Translations under genes and position numbers: made by a program
Shown: piece after piece, positions 8,190 to 17,041 of the stretch
Position numbering within the stretch: position 1 is the first letter of the stretch
Layout of the letters: each line of letters begins with the position of its first letter
Notes under the pieces: generated by a model
The model's database searches: none
What the model was told of the DNA's origin: nothing
The model's input: the letters and a program-made list of their open reading frames with translations, nothing else
From: Alkalihalobacterium chitinilyticum
GTDB taxonomy: Bacteria > Bacillota > Bacilli > Bacillales > Bacillaceae_F
Length of the DNA stretch: 64,000 bases
Direction: 5' to 3'
Assembly (NCBI RefSeq): GCF_029028005.1
Contig: NZ_JAOTPO010000002.1
Coordinates: 310,001-374,000, forward strand

Positions 8190-9453
8190 CAATCGTTTTC
8201 ATCTCCTGGATTAGCGCACGATACGTCTTATATGTTTGATTAAAGAGGGTGATATATTGGTTAAAACGTTCACGTTGGTCCATTAACTCATATAATTTCT
8301 TCAACTTTTTCATATAGAAAACAGCTTCAGAATAGTGAGAGCGTGTTTTTTTCTCGACTAATCGGACGATAAATTGGTGGTAAATTCGGATAGTCTCACT
8401 TGGAACTTGTTTTTCCAGCCCTGCTAGTAACTGTTGTTTTTCTTCGCTTAATTGAAATGGAAGATGCTCTTTGTTTAAAAAATAATCGATAGCCACATCC
8501 CACCGTCTTTCATATTGAAGAATTTGCGTCCATAAATTTTGTATCGGCGGATAGGCTAGTTGATCATTTAGGCTTTCTTGGACTTTATTAAATAAAAGGT
8601 TTCGTTCAGACTCTTCTAGTGAAGCAGATAAATCTTTATAGGATGCAAGCGCAGGACGGGTCATCCATTTGTTTAATTGACTCGAAAAATTGGAAGACTT
8701 ACTTTTTTTCCTCTCTAATGTATGATAAAAAGGCTGGAGGCTGCCGAATGCCCCGTTCCAACTCGTTGAAAAGAGGTCAAACCATCTTTGCATCGTATCC
8801 CATTCCTGACGATGGTTTAGTAAAGTGAAATGAAAGTATAAATCATTGGCGGCTAGTCTCTGTTTATGAGTTCTTAGGTAAGTAAGAGATCCAACACCAT
8901 CTTGGCAAATTAATGCTAATAAACTTGTAATCATGGATAAGTGAAAAGATGCATTGTGTTTTTCATGCAGTTGTTTGAAATATGAATAATAGGAATGAAC
9001 CCACTGTTCTTGTTCATTTTGTATGAACCATTTTGCAAGCATTTCGGCCCAACTGGAACTTCCAACGTCCATATATCTCGTGTACAAAAGGACAAAAGCT
9101 TCAGTAATTGCTTGTTTTTCTTCTAACGATAGTTCACATTGCTGTTCTTCTAGTATTCCATTGACGCGATTGCCAAGTATCGATAAAAATTGTTCGAATC
9201 TCCGCTCAAACGAATCATACGTCGTAAACTTTATTCCTAATGATAACAGTCCGTTCATGATCATCAGAGCTTTATCGACAAAAGACAGGGGTTCATAACT
9301 TTGCATTAGGAGTTTATCAATCGTTTGATTTACTAGTTCAGAAATTTGTACATCCTTTAAGTAATTGGATGCAGCTATTTTTTTATATAAATCAAGGATA
9401 TCACTTTCAAGGTCGTCTATTTCATAATTATCATATGGTTTTAAATTAAGCAT
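8182..9453 (-). CDS. Helical protein, first gene of SNF2 operon (YwqB position)
   Basis: A 423-residue protein, apparently soluble and almost entirely helical, with many Leu, Gln and aromatic residues and several TPR-like or HEAT-like stretches. In other Bacilli the gene before the large SNF2 helicase often encodes a SWIM zinc-finger protein (YwqB). I looked for the C-x-C...C-x-H signature and did not find it. This may be a derivative that lost the zinc finger, or an unrelated protein in the same place. Its 3' end overlaps the SNF2 start by about 8-11 bases, so the two are translationally coupled. AAGGG precedes the ATG by 10 bases. Function unknown. Confidence 0.8.
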   Translation of the reverse strand: MLNLKPYDNYEIDDLESDILDLYKKIAASNYLKDVQISELVNQTIDKLLMQSYEPLSFVDKALMIMNGLLSLGIKFTTYDSFERRFEQFLSILGNRVNGILEEQQCELSLEEKQAITEAFVLLYTRYMDVGSSSWAEMLAKWFIQNEQEQWVHSYYSYFKQLHEKHNASFHLSMITSLLALICQDGVGSLTYLRTHKQRLAANDLYFHFTLLNHRQEWDTMQRWFDLFSTSWNGAFGSLQPFYHTLERKKSKSSNFSSQLNKWMTRPALASYKDLSASLEESERNLLFNKVQESLNDQLAYPPIQNLWTQILQYERRWDVAIDYFLNKEHLPFQLSEEKQQLLAGLEKQVPSETIRIYHQFIVRLVEKKTRSHYSEAVFYMKKLKKLYELMDQRERFNQYITLFNQTYKTYRALIQEMKTIDE

Positions 9454-9623
9454 TTATATCAACCCTTTTAGTTAACTAATTATTAGGATGGTCAAAACCA
9501 CTTCAATATAACAATAGTAACAAAAAAGCTTGTAAGATGCCTAAAAATAAAGAAGGAATTACCTAAAGAATAAAGAATGAAAACATATGATGATTTTAAT
9601 ATGAATAGAGAGGAGAGTGTAGA

Positions 9624-9926
9624 ATGAGTATACGTAACAAGATGCACATTGAACGTTTGTTGGAGTCTTTTTGTGATTGGGCTGAATATGACTCTATTCA
9701 ATTTAAAAATTATTTTGTATTTGCTGATAAAGAACGTGGTGGAATGATTACATTAATGAAAGCTGAAGGTCGCTGGTCTATTCACGGAAAAGGTGATAAA
9801 TATTGTGATCTCGCAGAAACGATCCTAGAAGATGATGATGTAAAAAAACTATTATGGAAACATCGTGCAGCCGTTAATCGAGCAATTAAAGAGCTTCAAG
9901 AAAATAAACAGTTAATCTTAAACTGA
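9624..9926 (+). CDS. Conserved-looking 100-residue cytosolic protein, unknown
   Basis: A soluble 100-residue protein with no signal or membrane segment. An N-terminal helix, a beta-like centre (YFVFADKERGGMITLMK) and a charged C-terminal helix rich in Lys, Glu and Asn can be seen. A very good GAGGAGAG binding site precedes ATG, and a clear terminator follows the stop, so it is its own transcription unit. It is divergent from the SNF2 operon. I do not recognise the family. Confidence 0.8.
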   Translation: MSIRNKMHIERLLESFCDWAEYDSIQFKNYFVFADKERGGMITLMKAEGRWSIHGKGDKYCDLAETILEDDDVKKLLWKHRAAVNRAIKELQENKQLILN

Positions 9927-9951
9927 ACTACTGTTCTTTTAACATAGAAGT

Positions 9952-9991
9952 AAAGAGGTAGAAGAATTGATTACATTCCTTCTATCTCTTT
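9952..9991 (+). terminator. Intrinsic terminator
   Basis: Bases 9952-9964 pair with 9979-9991 over 13 positions with one G-T pair; the 3' arm ends in CTCTTTATT. Confidence 0.75.
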
Positions 9992-10045
9992 ATTAAGTTG
10001 TTGTAATTGCAACTAGCTAAAGCGCAAAAATATGGGGGAATAAGT

Positions 10046-11134
10046 ATGTGGTATGAAACGAGTTTAACAAAAATATTAAATATAAGACTGCCAATCATTC
10101 AAGCGGGTATGGCTGGCGGGCCGACTACACCGGAATTGGTCGCAACCGTTTCGAATCAAGGGGGACTCGGAACACTAGGTGCTGGTTATATGACACCTGA
10201 AGATATGAGAAAAGCGATACATAACATCAGGCTATTAACGGATCAACCGTTTGCAGTTAATTTATTCATACCGGAAACCGTCAAGCTGGAAGAACAAAAA
10301 GTATTAGAGATGCGTCATACTTTGCAACCATTTTATGATGAGTTAGGCATCGAACAACCGAAACTGCCAACTGAGTGGGGGGGCCAGTTCCAACAACAAA
10401 TGGAAGTAATAATAGAAGAGAAGGTTCCTGTGTTTTCCTTTACTTTTGGAACTTTAGACCATCATTGGATCGAAAAATTAAAAGTAAATGGCACAATAGT
10501 TATCGGAACAGCAACTACTGTAAAAGAAGCAAAGTTATTAGAAGAAATAAAAGTAGATGCGATTGTTGCTCAGGGGAGTGAAGCAGGTGGTCATCGCGGA
10601 ACGTTTGCTTGCCAGGCTGAAGATGCAATGATTGGGACTATGGCACTTGTTCCGCAAATGGTTGATGCGGTTAACGTTCCTGTAATAGCGGCCGGTGGAA
10701 TTATGGATGGAAGGGGCTTAATAGCCTGTCTATCGCTTGGTGCCAGTGGCGTTCAAATGGGAACTGTATTTTTGCCAGCTATAGAAAGTGGAGCCAACCC
10801 TTTATATAAAAAGTCACTCATGGAAGCAACGGAAGAGGAGACAACAGTTACAATAAAATTTTCAGGGAAGGCTGCAAGAGGACTAAAAAATGCTTACATT
10901 GAGCGTTTGAGCGATGTACCAAACGTACAAGTTCCTGATTATCCAATACAAAATGCACTAACTCAACCGTTGCGGAAAGAGGCAGCTAACCAAAGAAAGG
11001 GTGAGTGGTTGTCGATGTGGGCGGGACAAGGGTTGCGACTTGCTCAATCTGAAAGCGCTGAACAAATTATTCAACGAGTAATGGGACAAGCCAGTCAAAC
11101 TGTACAAAAATTAAAGAACATAGAAAAAGACTGA
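10046..11134 (+). CDS. Nitronate monooxygenase (2-nitropropane dioxygenase family)
   Basis: A 362-residue FMN-dependent TIM-barrel enzyme of the NMO family, which oxidises alkyl nitronates such as propionate 3-nitronate. The family motifs are present in order: P-I-I-Q-A-G-M-A-G-G-P-T near residues 16-27, A-Q-G-S-E-A-G-G-H-R-G near 176 (FMN/substrate loop), A-A-G-G-I-M-D-G near 215 and G-A-S-G-V-Q-M-G-T-V-F near 232 (phosphate binding). The length is normal. ATG 10046 was chosen because ATGGGGGA sits 6 bases before it; an upstream in-frame start at 10007 has no binding site. Single-gene unit. Some members are enoyl-ACP reductase-like, so the substrate is not certain. Confidence 0.9.
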   Translation: MWYETSLTKILNIRLPIIQAGMAGGPTTPELVATVSNQGGLGTLGAGYMTPEDMRKAIHNIRLLTDQPFAVNLFIPETVKLEEQKVLEMRHTLQPFYDELGIEQPKLPTEWGGQFQQQMEVIIEEKVPVFSFTFGTLDHHWIEKLKVNGTIVIGTATTVKEAKLLEEIKVDAIVAQGSEAGGHRGTFACQAEDAMIGTMALVPQMVDAVNVPVIAAGGIMDGRGLIACLSLGASGVQMGTVFLPAIESGANPLYKKSLMEATEEETTVTIKFSGKAARGLKNAYIERLSDVPNVQVPDYPIQNALTQPLRKEAANQRKGEWLSMWAGQGLRLAQSESAEQIIQRVMGQASQTVQKLKNIEKD

Positions 11135-11152
11135 TGGTTATCCGTCAGTCTT
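11127..11152. terminator. Shared bidirectional terminator
   Basis: AAGACTGATGG (11127-11137) pairs with CCGTCAGTCTT (11142-11152), with one G-T pair. It overlaps the end of the NMO gene and lies just beyond the stop of the minus-strand azlD; the minus side has the better T-run. Confidence 0.75.
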
Positions 11153-11172
11153 AAAAGTTTTATAGATACTAT

Positions 11173-11478
11173 TTAAAAGAACATAGAAATGATGGTTAAT
11201 ATTCCAATACTGCTAAGCACAACAACGATTAAATTTGCACCTAAATAAGCAATGACAGCTGCTGTAATACCGCCGATAATACCAAACATGATATTTTCAT
11301 GTACGGTTAATATACCTGGAAATATTAAAGCGCCTAAAGCTGCATAAGGGACATTTCGCAAGATGGCCTGCAGCTTCGGTGGAATTTTATTGGCATCAAG
11401 AAACACAAGCGGTAACATTCTAGGAATGTAGGTTACTAGAGCCATCCCAGCAATAATAAGAAGAATACTAGTCTCCAT
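11173..11478 (-). CDS. azlD: AzlD-type branched-chain amino acid exporter small subunit
   Basis: A 101-residue membrane protein with four hydrophobic segments. It carries the AzlD hallmark T-Y-I-P-R-M-L-P-L near residue 15 and an N-V-P-Y-A-A-L-G-A-L segment near 47. It is the small partner of AzlC; together they export branched-chain amino acids. The ATG at 11478 overlaps the azlC end by 11 bases with GGGGTG upstream, so I prefer it to the longer frame opening at 11520, which has no binding site. Confidence 0.92.
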   Translation of the reverse strand: METSILLIIAGMALVTYIPRMLPLVFLDANKIPPKLQAILRNVPYAALGALIFPGILTVHENIMFGIIGGITAAVIAYLGANLIVVVLSSIGILTIISMFF

Positions 11479-12193
11479 TACTGTTTGACACCCCTTCCGC
11501 TTTTCCGACAATGAGTTCAATTACAATACAAGAGGTTAATGTTGCCAATATGATCGCCCAACCACTCGGGATGAATTGAGATAATATAAGATTAAGAATT
11601 GCAGCAAAGACAGCTAAAGAGACGACCTTCCGATGCTTTTTCAACGAAGGCATTAATAAAGCGATAAACATGGCATATAAAGCAATCGCCATACTTTGTT
11701 GCAATGTTTCAGGAAGGATTGAACCGACAAGATACCCTAGTGCGGAATTAATAACCCAACTACCATAGGCAATAGAAGCTACGCCGACGATAAAGCCGGT
11801 TTTAACAGTACCTTCTTGGGTTGTCGTAACTGCAAATACTTCATCTGTAATTCCAAATGAGTACAATGCTTTTTTTATCGGATGTTCGTGTTCTACTTTT
11901 TCACTTACAGCAGCACTCATGAGCAGGTGACGAATATTAACGATAAACGTCGTAAATATGATTTCAAGAGCACCTGTACCAATTGCAATTAAATTAAGCG
12001 CCATATATTGTGCGGCTCCAGCAAATACAAACATACTCATCGCAACGGTCTCTGTAAAACCTAAGCCAGTACTTTTTGCTAAAAGACCGAATGTAATGGC
12101 TGCTGGTGTATAACCGATGGCTATTCCAATACCGGCGAAAATCCCCTTCATAAAAGAGTTGTTTGGCTGATTAGCGCTTACTAATGTTGCCAT
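11468..12193 (-). CDS. azlC: AzlC-type branched-chain amino acid exporter large subunit
   Basis: A 241-residue membrane protein with about seven to eight hydrophobic segments. The family features include F-A-G-A-A-Q-Y near residue 58, an F-I-V-N-I-R-H-L-L-M-S-A segment near 84 and F-G-I-T-D-E-V-F-A near 113. It pairs with the overlapping azlD to form an exporter for branched-chain amino acids and analogues. GAGGG lies 7 bases before ATG. The divergently oriented XRE-cupin gene 140 bases away is the likely regulator. Confidence 0.93.
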   Translation of the reverse strand: MATLVSANQPNNSFMKGIFAGIGIAIGYTPAAITFGLLAKSTGLGFTETVAMSMFVFAGAAQYMALNLIAIGTGALEIIFTTFIVNIRHLLMSAAVSEKVEHEHPIKKALYSFGITDEVFAVTTTQEGTVKTGFIVGVASIAYGSWVINSALGYLVGSILPETLQQSMAIALYAMFIALLMPSLKKHRKVVSLAVFAAILNLILSQFIPSGWAIILATLTSCIVIELIVGKAEGVSNSNGD

Positions 12194-12301
12194 TCTATTC
12201 CCTCACTTCTAGAATAATATAATTGTAGGTTTTATTTAGGATGGTAAAGCATGTGAATAACAAGCAGTGATCTGTACGTTATGATATACTGAATTGTAAA
12301 C

Positions 12302-12307
12302 TATAAT
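12302..12307 (+). promoter_or_regulatory. -10 box for the XRE-cupin gene
   Basis: A perfect TATAAT 30 bases before the ATG. The matching -35 region (TTATGA, 17 bases upstream) is poor, which would suit an activator-dependent or autoregulated promoter in the azlC/regulator divergent region. Confidence 0.45.
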
Positions 12308-12336
12308 ATACATAATTTCAAGGAGAATTTTTCCAG

Positions 12337-12897
12337 ATGAGTAAAGTGAATTTAAATCAAATTATAGGTAAAAGGTTAAAGCAAATAAGGGCGGAAAGAG
12401 GGTTGAGTCTAGATAAGCTTGCTCAGTTAACAGAAGTTAGTAAGCCAATGCTTGGACAAATTGAACGCGGTGAATCCAACCCTACCGTTAGTACACTATG
12501 GAAGATTGCAAATGGTTTAAAAGTACCGTTTACAACGTTCATAGAGGAAGAAAAACCGTTTATACAAAAAGTAAATCGAAGAGAAATTGAGCCGTTAATC
12601 GAGGAAAAAGGAGTTGTACAAGTTTACCCGCTGTTTCCGAAGGAGTATCAAAAACCTTTCGAAATATTTTCTCTTATTCTCCAACCGGGTTGTAATCATC
12701 AATCTGACCCTCATGCTTATGGAGTAGAGGAATATATATTCATTGAGAAGGGAACGATGGAACTTAAAATTGCTGAAGAAACGTTTACAGTAGGCGAGGG
12801 TGAGGGAATTCGCTTTTCTGCCCATTATAAGCATAATTACGCTAATAAAGGCGAAGAAGATGCGATAGCTACAATGATTATTTATTATTCACTGTAA
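12337..12897 (+). CDS. XRE-family regulator with cupin sensor domain
   Basis: A 186-residue protein. A helix-turn-helix of the XRE/Cro type covers about residues 8-64 (L-D-K-L-A-Q-L-T...S-K-P-M-L-G-Q-I-E-R-G-E-S-N-P-T). A C-terminal cupin barrel covers about residues 105-184, with an EEYIFIEKGTMEL strand pair and a glycine-rich turn. Such proteins sense small molecules or amino acids through the cupin. It is divergent from azlCD, so control of that exporter is likely (inference). AAGGAG precedes ATG by 11 bases. Confidence 0.9.
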   Translation: MSKVNLNQIIGKRLKQIRAERGLSLDKLAQLTEVSKPMLGQIERGESNPTVSTLWKIANGLKVPFTTFIEEEKPFIQKVNRREIEPLIEEKGVVQVYPLFPKEYQKPFEIFSLILQPGCNHQSDPHAYGVEEYIFIEKGTMELKIAEETFTVGEGEGIRFSAHYKHNYANKGEEDAIATMIIYYSL

Positions 12898-12963
12898 CAA
12901 GCTATCGTGCCCTTTGTTTTGTTAGTTGAGAAATATTAGTTGTAATTATGTTGATCATGCTGT

Positions 12964-12988
12964 ATAACAAATGTATAACGTTTGTTAT
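12964..12988 (+). promoter_or_regulatory. Palindromic operator before the RND transporter
   Basis: ATAACAAA (12964-12971) and TTTGTTAT (12981-12988) form a perfect 8-base inverted repeat around 9 bases, ending 17 bases before the ATG of the RND gene. The spacing suits a dimeric repressor of the TetR or MarR type. No such regulator is next to it. Confidence 0.5.
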
Positions 12989-13005
12989 TATAGGGGGCGG
13001 AAGCT

Positions 13006-16000
13006 ATGTTCGATTGGTTAATCGAAAAATCAAAAATTACGTTAATGCTTTTATTCTTTTTAACACTGGTAGGCTTAATTACTTTCTTTCAATTGCCGCA
13101 ACGTGAAATACCCGAGATTTCACTGCCTGTAGCTTCGATTTCAACGATTTATCCTGGGGCTGATCCAGAGACAGTCGAGCGATCGATAACCGTACCGATT
13201 GAGGAAGAATTAGATAAAATAGAAGGGATTAATAAACACACATCGATTTCAGCAGCTAGTGTTTCTACAATCGTCATAGAATTAGATGAAGGAATGGATC
13301 AAGAAAAGGTTTTATCAAAAGTCAGTCAATCAATAGCAAATATCTCAGGTTCATTTCCTGAAGGCGCCTTATCTTCTTCTATTAGTGATGATCGAGCGTT
13401 AGGTGCGTTATCTTCGTACCATCTCGTTACAGATGGGAGTTACGAAGAGTTGTATGCTTTGCAGCCGCAAATCGCGGATTGGCAAAGAACAATTGAGTCG
13501 GTTCCAGGAATAAAAGGAACGGTAGTAAAAGGAGTACCGGTTCAAGAGTTACTTATAACACTTGAACAAGAAAAGATGAATGAAAACGGTATATTCCTTC
13601 CAAGTATTTTGGCAGCATTAGAAGGTGAATTTGATCAAGTTCCACTGGGGAAACAGGAACGCAACGGTAGTATAACCCAATTAAAGCTGCCAGTAGTAAA
13701 AGATGTTGATCAACTCAGTCAATTGGTTGTAGGGTTTTCAAATGAAGGAGACCCAATTGCGTTGAATGAACTTGGTCAAGTTGAACTTCGGTATGAAAAA
13801 CCAACAGATATTATTACGTATGAAGGAAAACGAGCGATCTCATTTACAGTTATTCCCGAGAAAGGAATTGATGTACCTTCTCTTCACCGAACGATTGATG
13901 AAAGAGTATCTGAGTTAAGTGAAAGTCTTCCAGCTTCTGTGTCGGTCGATCTTTTTTATACTCAAGATAATATTGTCACAGAAATTTTCACTGATTTAGC
14001 AATTTCATTTGCAATCGCTGTTGGTGTGGTCATCATTGTAACGCTGTTAGGATTAAACTTTGCTTCAGCTGTTATTGTTGCGCTAGCAATTCCAACTTCT
14101 ATTTTATTAGGGTTAATTCCATTACCTTATTTAGGGGTAGATTTAAATCAAATATCAATTATTGGATTTATTATAGCGTTAGGGATCTTAGTCGATGATG
14201 CGATCGTTGTAAATGATAACATTGAACGTCGATATAAACTCGGTGACTCGCCGCTAGAAGGGGCTTTAAATGGTACGAGAGAAGTCAGAGTCTCCATTAT
14301 CACATCAACGTTAGCGATTGTTTTTACATTTTTACCACTTGTCTTTATTACCGGAAGCGGCGGTGATTTTATTCGTGCACTACCAAGTGTACTCATTACT
14401 ACCATTATTGCTTCCACCATCATCTCGCTAACACTAGTACCTATTTATCGTGTATGGCGTCAGAAAAAGCGAAAAAGGGTTGAAAAGTTTGATAATGGTT
14501 TACTTGGCAAACCTATTGACCGGCTTGCCGACTGGTATGCAGATAAGGTCCTCGGAAACATTGTACGAAAACCTTTACGAATTGGAATATTGGGTCTTAT
14601 CTTATGTACAGCTGTATACGGTTTGGTTCCGTTTATTCCGGTTGTCTTTTTTCCAAGTGCAGATCGTCAAGAAGTGACAGTTGATGTGATCGCGCCCGTT
14701 CAAATGACGATCGAACAGACAGATGAACTGTTAGCATCAATCGAGGAGCGAATGAGGGAAGATCAATCAGTTATTGAAGTATCTCGCTTTACAGGTACGG
14801 GACTTCCGCCATTATTCGGTTCAGTGTTAACAGGACCTGGTGAAAATACAGGGCAATTACTCGTACGTGTCGATAAAGAAGAGCAGTCAGCAGAAGAAAC
14901 AATTAGTAAGTGGAGTGACATATTACAAGAGGAGTATCCATCAGTTGAAACAAAGTTAACAACAATTGAGGCAGGTCCACCAGTCGGTGCGCCAATTGCT
15001 ATTAAAGTATCAGGTAAGGAAATTGAAACACTTCTTGAAATCACTGGTGATTTAAGAAGCTCCATTGCTCAAATGGAAGAAACACGGATTGTTGTTGATG
15101 ATGTCGGTCAGCCTTGGCCAACAACTGTATTGGACCCCGACCGTAGTAAATTAGATGAATACGGAATTACAATGAAAGAAATCAGTCAACAAATTCGTTT
15201 AGTAACAGAAGGTATTCCAGTAGGTCAATTTGACGATAGTTTCAATTATTATGATATGAGGCTAATCATTGAGGGGGCTGCTACAAATGGTGATCTCGAT
15301 TTATCTGAGCTTTTTGTTCCAGTTGAAACAGCCCAAGGACCGCCTGCTTTCATTGGTTTCGATGAGTTGTTAACTGAGAAATATTCAGAAGAAATACAAC
15401 GCATCCCGCATGAGAACGGGGAAAGAACAGTAACTTTAAGAGTTTATCCAAGAGAAGATATGAAAACATCACTAGAAGCAAAAATTGATGACGTTATTGA
15501 AGGCTATTCATTGAGTGAAGATTATTCGATAATTGTCGGCGGGGAAACTGAAGCTAGAAGTGATTTCTTTATTGAAGTAGGAAAACTTTTCATTGTAGTT
15601 GTCTTTCTTATCTATATCGTAATGGCTTTTCAATTCTATTCTTTATCTACGCCAATACTGGTGATGAGTACGGTGTATCTGGCCATTTCAGGTGCTGTCA
15701 TTGGTCTGTTCATCACTCAAACAGGATTAGGTTTTATGGCGATGATGGGGGTTGTTTCGTTAGCTGGTATCGTAGTTCGTAATTCTATTGTTCTTATTGA
15801 ATTTATCGAACAGAGAATTAGAGCTGGTTCGTCATTAAAAGAAGCAGTTATTGAGGCGGGGAGAGCAAGATTACGTCCAATTTTACTAACGGCTTTAACG
15901 GCAATTGGGGCACTAGTTCCGATAGCACTTAGCGGCGATGTGTTGTTTACACCGTTAGCGATTTCGATCATTTCAGGAATATTCTTCTCGACGTTTTTTA

Positions 16001-16074
16001 CCTTACTTTTAGTGCCTGCACTATACGCAGCTATAGCTAAGCGTAAAATGAAAAAACTTGCGAGGGGAAGTTAA
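13006..16074 (+). CDS. RND-superfamily efflux transporter (SwrC/AcrB type)
   Basis: A 1022-residue proton-driven pump with the RND architecture: one N-terminal helix (about 10-30), a periplasm-side loop, a TM2-6 block (about 330-460), a second large loop and a TM8-12 block (about 860-1010). The TM4 motif G-I-L-V-D-D-A-I-V-V-N-D-N near residue 395 carries the two Asp of the proton relay. TM10 has V-V-S-L-A-G-I-V-V-R-N-S-I near 915. In Gram-positives such proteins (B. subtilis SwrC) work without an outer-membrane channel and export surfactants or drugs. No membrane-fusion-protein gene is adjacent. GGGGGCGG precedes ATG. Confidence 0.93.
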   Translation: MFDWLIEKSKITLMLLFFLTLVGLITFFQLPQREIPEISLPVASISTIYPGADPETVERSITVPIEEELDKIEGINKHTSISAASVSTIVIELDEGMDQEKVLSKVSQSIANISGSFPEGALSSSISDDRALGALSSYHLVTDGSYEELYALQPQIADWQRTIESVPGIKGTVVKGVPVQELLITLEQEKMNENGIFLPSILAALEGEFDQVPLGKQERNGSITQLKLPVVKDVDQLSQLVVGFSNEGDPIALNELGQVELRYEKPTDIITYEGKRAISFTVIPEKGIDVPSLHRTIDERVSELSESLPASVSVDLFYTQDNIVTEIFTDLAISFAIAVGVVIIVTLLGLNFASAVIVALAIPTSILLGLIPLPYLGVDLNQISIIGFIIALGILVDDAIVVNDNIERRYKLGDSPLEGALNGTREVRVSIITSTLAIVFTFLPLVFITGSGGDFIRALPSVLITTIIASTIISLTLVPIYRVWRQKKRKRVEKFDNGLLGKPIDRLADWYADKVLGNIVRKPLRIGILGLILCTAVYGLVPFIPVVFFPSADRQEVTVDVIAPVQMTIEQTDELLASIEERMREDQSVIEVSRFTGTGLPPLFGSVLTGPGENTGQLLVRVDKEEQSAEETISKWSDILQEEYPSVETKLTTIEAGPPVGAPIAIKVSGKEIETLLEITGDLRSSIAQMEETRIVVDDVGQPWPTTVLDPDRSKLDEYGITMKEISQQIRLVTEGIPVGQFDDSFNYYDMRLIIEGAATNGDLDLSELFVPVETAQGPPAFIGFDELLTEKYSEEIQRIPHENGERTVTLRVYPREDMKTSLEAKIDDVIEGYSLSEDYSIIVGGETEARSDFFIEVGKLFIVVVFLIYIVMAFQFYSLSTPILVMSTVYLAISGAVIGLFITQTGLGFMAMMGVVSLAGIVVRNSIVLIEFIEQRIRAGSSLKEAVIEAGRARLRPILLTALTAIGALVPIALSGDVLFTPLAISIISGIFFSTFFTLLLVPALYAAIAKRKMKKLARGS

Positions 16075-16104
16075 AAAAGAGCACTGAGAAGCTTTGATGG
16101 AAAT

Positions 16105-16217
16105 AGAGGCTGACTGAAATATGTGTTCCTCCTATTAAAGATAGTTCCTACATTTATGTAGCAGCTATCGTTGTTTAAGAGGAATCTGACACATACTAAG
16201 AGTCAGCCTCTTTTTTT
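16105..16217 (+). terminator. Large nested stem-loop ending in an intrinsic terminator
   Basis: The outer arms AGAGGCTGACT (16105-16115) and AGTCAGCCTCT (16201-16211) are perfect, with seven T following. Inside, TATGTGT/ACACATA, TCCTC/GAGGA, GATAG/CTATC and CTACAT/ATGTAG pair in nested order, so nearly the whole 107-base element folds into one rod. It ends the RND gene and could also be a MITE-like or structured RNA element. Confidence 0.7.
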
Positions 16218-16317
16218 GTTCCATGGAATGTAATGAACGTAAAGGTAAGTTTAAATGAAAAAACCTTGGAAGTGAAGTTCTAACAAACGTTGCTGATCTA
16301 AGGGTGTATATACTAGC

Positions 16318-16923
16318 TTATAAAAGTTGAGATACTTCTTCTTTGCGGTTAAGTAATTTCCTCAGTCGTTTTTTATGGTTTTTTATTTTTTGTTCATCGT
16401 TTTCTTGAATTGCCTCATGTAATTCCATCAGTTCGTAATCAATCTCCATTTTTGTAATGTTGTAAACCGTTTGAGGCTCTAGATTATGACCATACTCCCT
16501 ATATTCTACAATTGAACCATTCCTATTCATAATAATTTTTTCACTCCCATCAATTTCGATAATAGACTGAATACTCCCCGTCTTATAACTAGTGATGTAA
16601 TGGGGGCCCCCAGTACCAGTGAACTTTTTTACTACTCCATTCCCATTGAACCGAGAGATGATGACTTCGAGTGCTTCCACAATGATTTCGTCATTTACAG
16701 TCAAGTAGTCGACATCCAATGTAAGAAAATCATTGTTACGGATGAATGGTATTTCGTAAAGTGTTTCATGGTTGTCAATAATGAGTAAGATCGTATCGTC
16801 TTCATACCGCCAGAAGAGTGAGAAATTTTCATTCATCATTTTTTTAATAAACTGATGGAGTGCATGCTTGGACAGTTCCACATGAAGGTTGCTAAATTCT
16901 GCTTCGTAGTAATAATAAGACAC
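16318..16923 (-). CDS. Conserved-looking 201-residue protein, unknown
   Basis: A soluble 201-residue protein, starting MSYYYYEAEFSNLH if the GTG at 16923 is used. AAAGGAG lies 8 bases before that GTG; the longer frame opening at 17079 runs through the terminator of the upstream GNAT gene, so I reject it. The central part alternates beta-like and charged segments. The last 40 residues form a Lys/Glu-rich helix that looks coiled-coil. I do not recognise a domain. It is a single gene between a terminator and the RND-gene terminator region. Confidence 0.72.
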   Translation of the reverse strand: MSYYYYEAEFSNLHVELSKHALHQFIKKMMNENFSLFWRYEDDTILLIIDNHETLYEIPFIRNNDFLTLDVDYLTVNDEIIVEALEVIISRFNGNGVVKKFTGTGGPHYITSYKTGSIQSIIEIDGSEKIIMNRNGSIVEYREYGHNLEPQTVYNITKMEIDYELMELHEAIQENDEQKIKNHKKRLRKLLNRKEEVSQLL

Positions 16924-17015
16924 GGGCCACACTCCTTTATCGCTGTCATGACTGAGATTTCTAAAGGTTGCTACTATACTATGAACAACGAAAATAAAAA
17001 AGAAGTAAAAAATAA

Positions 17016-17041
17016 AACTGTTGAATTTGAATTCAACAGTT
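17016..17041 (-). terminator. Intrinsic terminator of the GNAT gene
   Basis: AACTGTTGAATT and its exact complement form a 12-bp stem immediately after the stop codon, followed on the minus strand by TTATTTTTTA. Confidence 0.85.

Noticed and set aside
9492-9701. Minus-strand frame upstream of the SNF2 operon
   Set aside because: It overlaps the start of the plus-strand 100-residue gene, which has a much better binding site; low-complexity Phe/Ser composition.
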